A stretch of DNA of 64,000 bases from Shinella curvata (lineage in GTDB: Bacteria; Pseudomonadota; Alphaproteobacteria; Rhizobiales; Rhizobiaceae). Positions 63,372 through 64,000 of the stretch are shown piece after piece. How positions within the stretch are numbered: position 1 is the stretch's first letter; every line of letters begins with the position of its first letter. The stretch spans positions 1,014,053 to 1,078,052 of the forward strand of contig NZ_JALJCJ010000001.1 of NCBI RefSeq assembly GCF_022899935.1. The letters run 5' to 3'. The notes beneath the pieces are model-generated. The model did no database searches. It was not told the DNA's origin and worked only from the letters and a program-made list of their open reading frames with translations. The translations under genes and the position numbers were made by a program.

Positions 63372-64000
63372 GCGCCTTTGCCTTCGCCTTCCCCGCAGTG
63401 CTGACGACGCTGGTGCTTCTGCCCGTCATCTGGTGGCTGCTGCGCCTCACGCCGCCGAAGCCGCTCGTCGAAGTCTTCCCGCCCTTCGCCATCCTTGCCT
63501 CCATCCTGAAGCGCGAGGAGACGCCGGCGCAAAGCCCCTGGTGGCTGACGCTGCTGCGCATGCTGATGGCCGCCGCCGTCATCTTCGCCATCGCCGATCC
63601 GGTCTTCAACCCGCGCACCAACACGCTGGCCTCCAGCGGCCCGCTCGTCCTCGTCGTCGACAACACCTGGGCATCGGCCACCGACTGGCCGCGCCGCGTC
63701 GAGACCGCCACCGCACTGATCGACGACGCCGAAAGCCGCGATGTGCCGATTGCGCTGGTCCTCACCGCCGATCGCCAGCATGACGCCGTGCCCGTCGACG
63801 CCATCACCGCCCGCAACCGCCTCGCCGCCGCCGAACCGCGCCCGCTGCCGGCAGACCGCAACGCGGCCGTCGCGTCGCTGCGCACCGCACTCGACGGCAC
63901 CGCGCCCGGCACGATCGCCTTCATCAGCGACGGCATGGCGAACGGCGGAACGGACGAGACGGTTACGGCTCTCAAGGCGTTGTCTCCCGCCGAATTCCGC
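63368..64000 (+). CDS. BatA/vWA-type membrane protein (partial, runs off end)
   Basis: First 211 codons visible; no stop before the window ends. N-terminal BatA-like segment with a membrane helix (FAFPAVLTTLVLLPVIWWLLRL) and a second (LLRMLMAAAVIFAIADPVF), then a vWA-like domain beginning GPLVLVVDNTWASATDWP with a MIDAS-like Asp. The family with this start (often DUF4159) usually runs to about 900 residues. ATG overlaps the DUF58 stop (ATGA). Confidence 0.9.
   Translation, partial: MSAFAFAFPAVLTTLVLLPVIWWLLRLTPPKPLVEVFPPFAILASILKREETPAQSPWWLTLLRMLMAAAVIFAIADPVFNPRTNTLASSGPLVLVVDNTWASATDWPRRVETATALIDDAESRDVPIALVLTADRQHDAVPVDAITARNRLAAAEPRPLPADRNAAVASLRTALDGTAPGTIAFISDGMANGGTDETVTALKALSPAEFR

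Overview
This 64 kb window looks like a chromosomal segment from a Rhizobiaceae alphaproteobacterium (the Sinorhizobium/Rhizobium/Agrobacterium/Shinella group; the genus cannot be fixed by eye). It is GC-rich and gene-dense. It carries family hallmarks: an LsrB/VtlR regulator next to two tandem AbcR-type small RNAs, a BA14K-family protein, separate petA-petB-petC genes, a DUF1285-NUDIX-CCA enzyme operon and a MoxR-DUF58-vWA operon. There is no rRNA, tRNA, CRISPR array, prophage or intact insertion sequence. The only mobile-element trace is a truncated IS30-type transposase near 55.2 kb.

Layout. 0-3 kb: lsrB, two tandem trans-acting sRNA genes, then an ArsR repressor with an old-yellow-enzyme reductase. 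3-10.7 kb: Ca2+/H+ antiporter, aspartate aminotransferase, a degenerate EAL protein, a PQQ-type sugar dehydrogenase, a cold-shock gene, a BA14K protein and an MBL-fold hydrolase. 10.8-20.2 kb: Lrp regulator divergent from hppD, an autoregulated TetR/YciI pair, ilvE, a MarR-response regulator-histidine kinase-DUF1349 operon, csaA, proC and a YbjN protein. 20.6-27.1 kb: ubiK divergent from lgt, then midA-like, pgeF, a creatinase-like protein, a lipoprotein and prs. 27.2-34 kb: a Kazal-domain lipoprotein, an aldehyde dehydrogenase/DUF779 operon behind a GAF-Fis regulator, a BenE transporter and an exported protein. 34-43.7 kb: rplY, a GGDEF-EAL protein with an orphan periplasmic binding protein, pth, clpS, ychF, two overlapping MaoC hydratases and apt. 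43.8-51.5 kb: petABC (cytochrome bc1), two paralogous ABC exporters and trmL. 51.5-58.7 kb: a SoxR-controlled flavin reductase/MFS pair, a CNNM/CBS membrane protein, the IS30 remnant, an MFS permease, hemF and small proteins. 58.7-64 kb: the DUF1285-NUDIX-CCA operon divergent from moxR-DUF58-vWA, the last gene running off the end.

The most interesting material is regulatory. Two sRNA genes each show a promoter, a stem-loop presenting a CCUCCC anti-Shine-Dalgarno loop and a strong terminator; a LysR-type dyad sits only in front of the first. Several regulators have clear dyad operators beside their own genes (ArsR, TetR, MarR, SoxR, GAF-Fis). The SoxR site lies in a 19-bp-spaced promoter that drives a flavin reductase and an efflux pump rather than soxS. 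Two c-di-GMP-related proteins differ sharply: one has all GGDEF and EAL motifs, the other has lost the EAL glutamate and the catalytic lysine. No clearly new multi-gene defence or biosynthetic system was found; the rest is mainly conserved rhizobial core genome.
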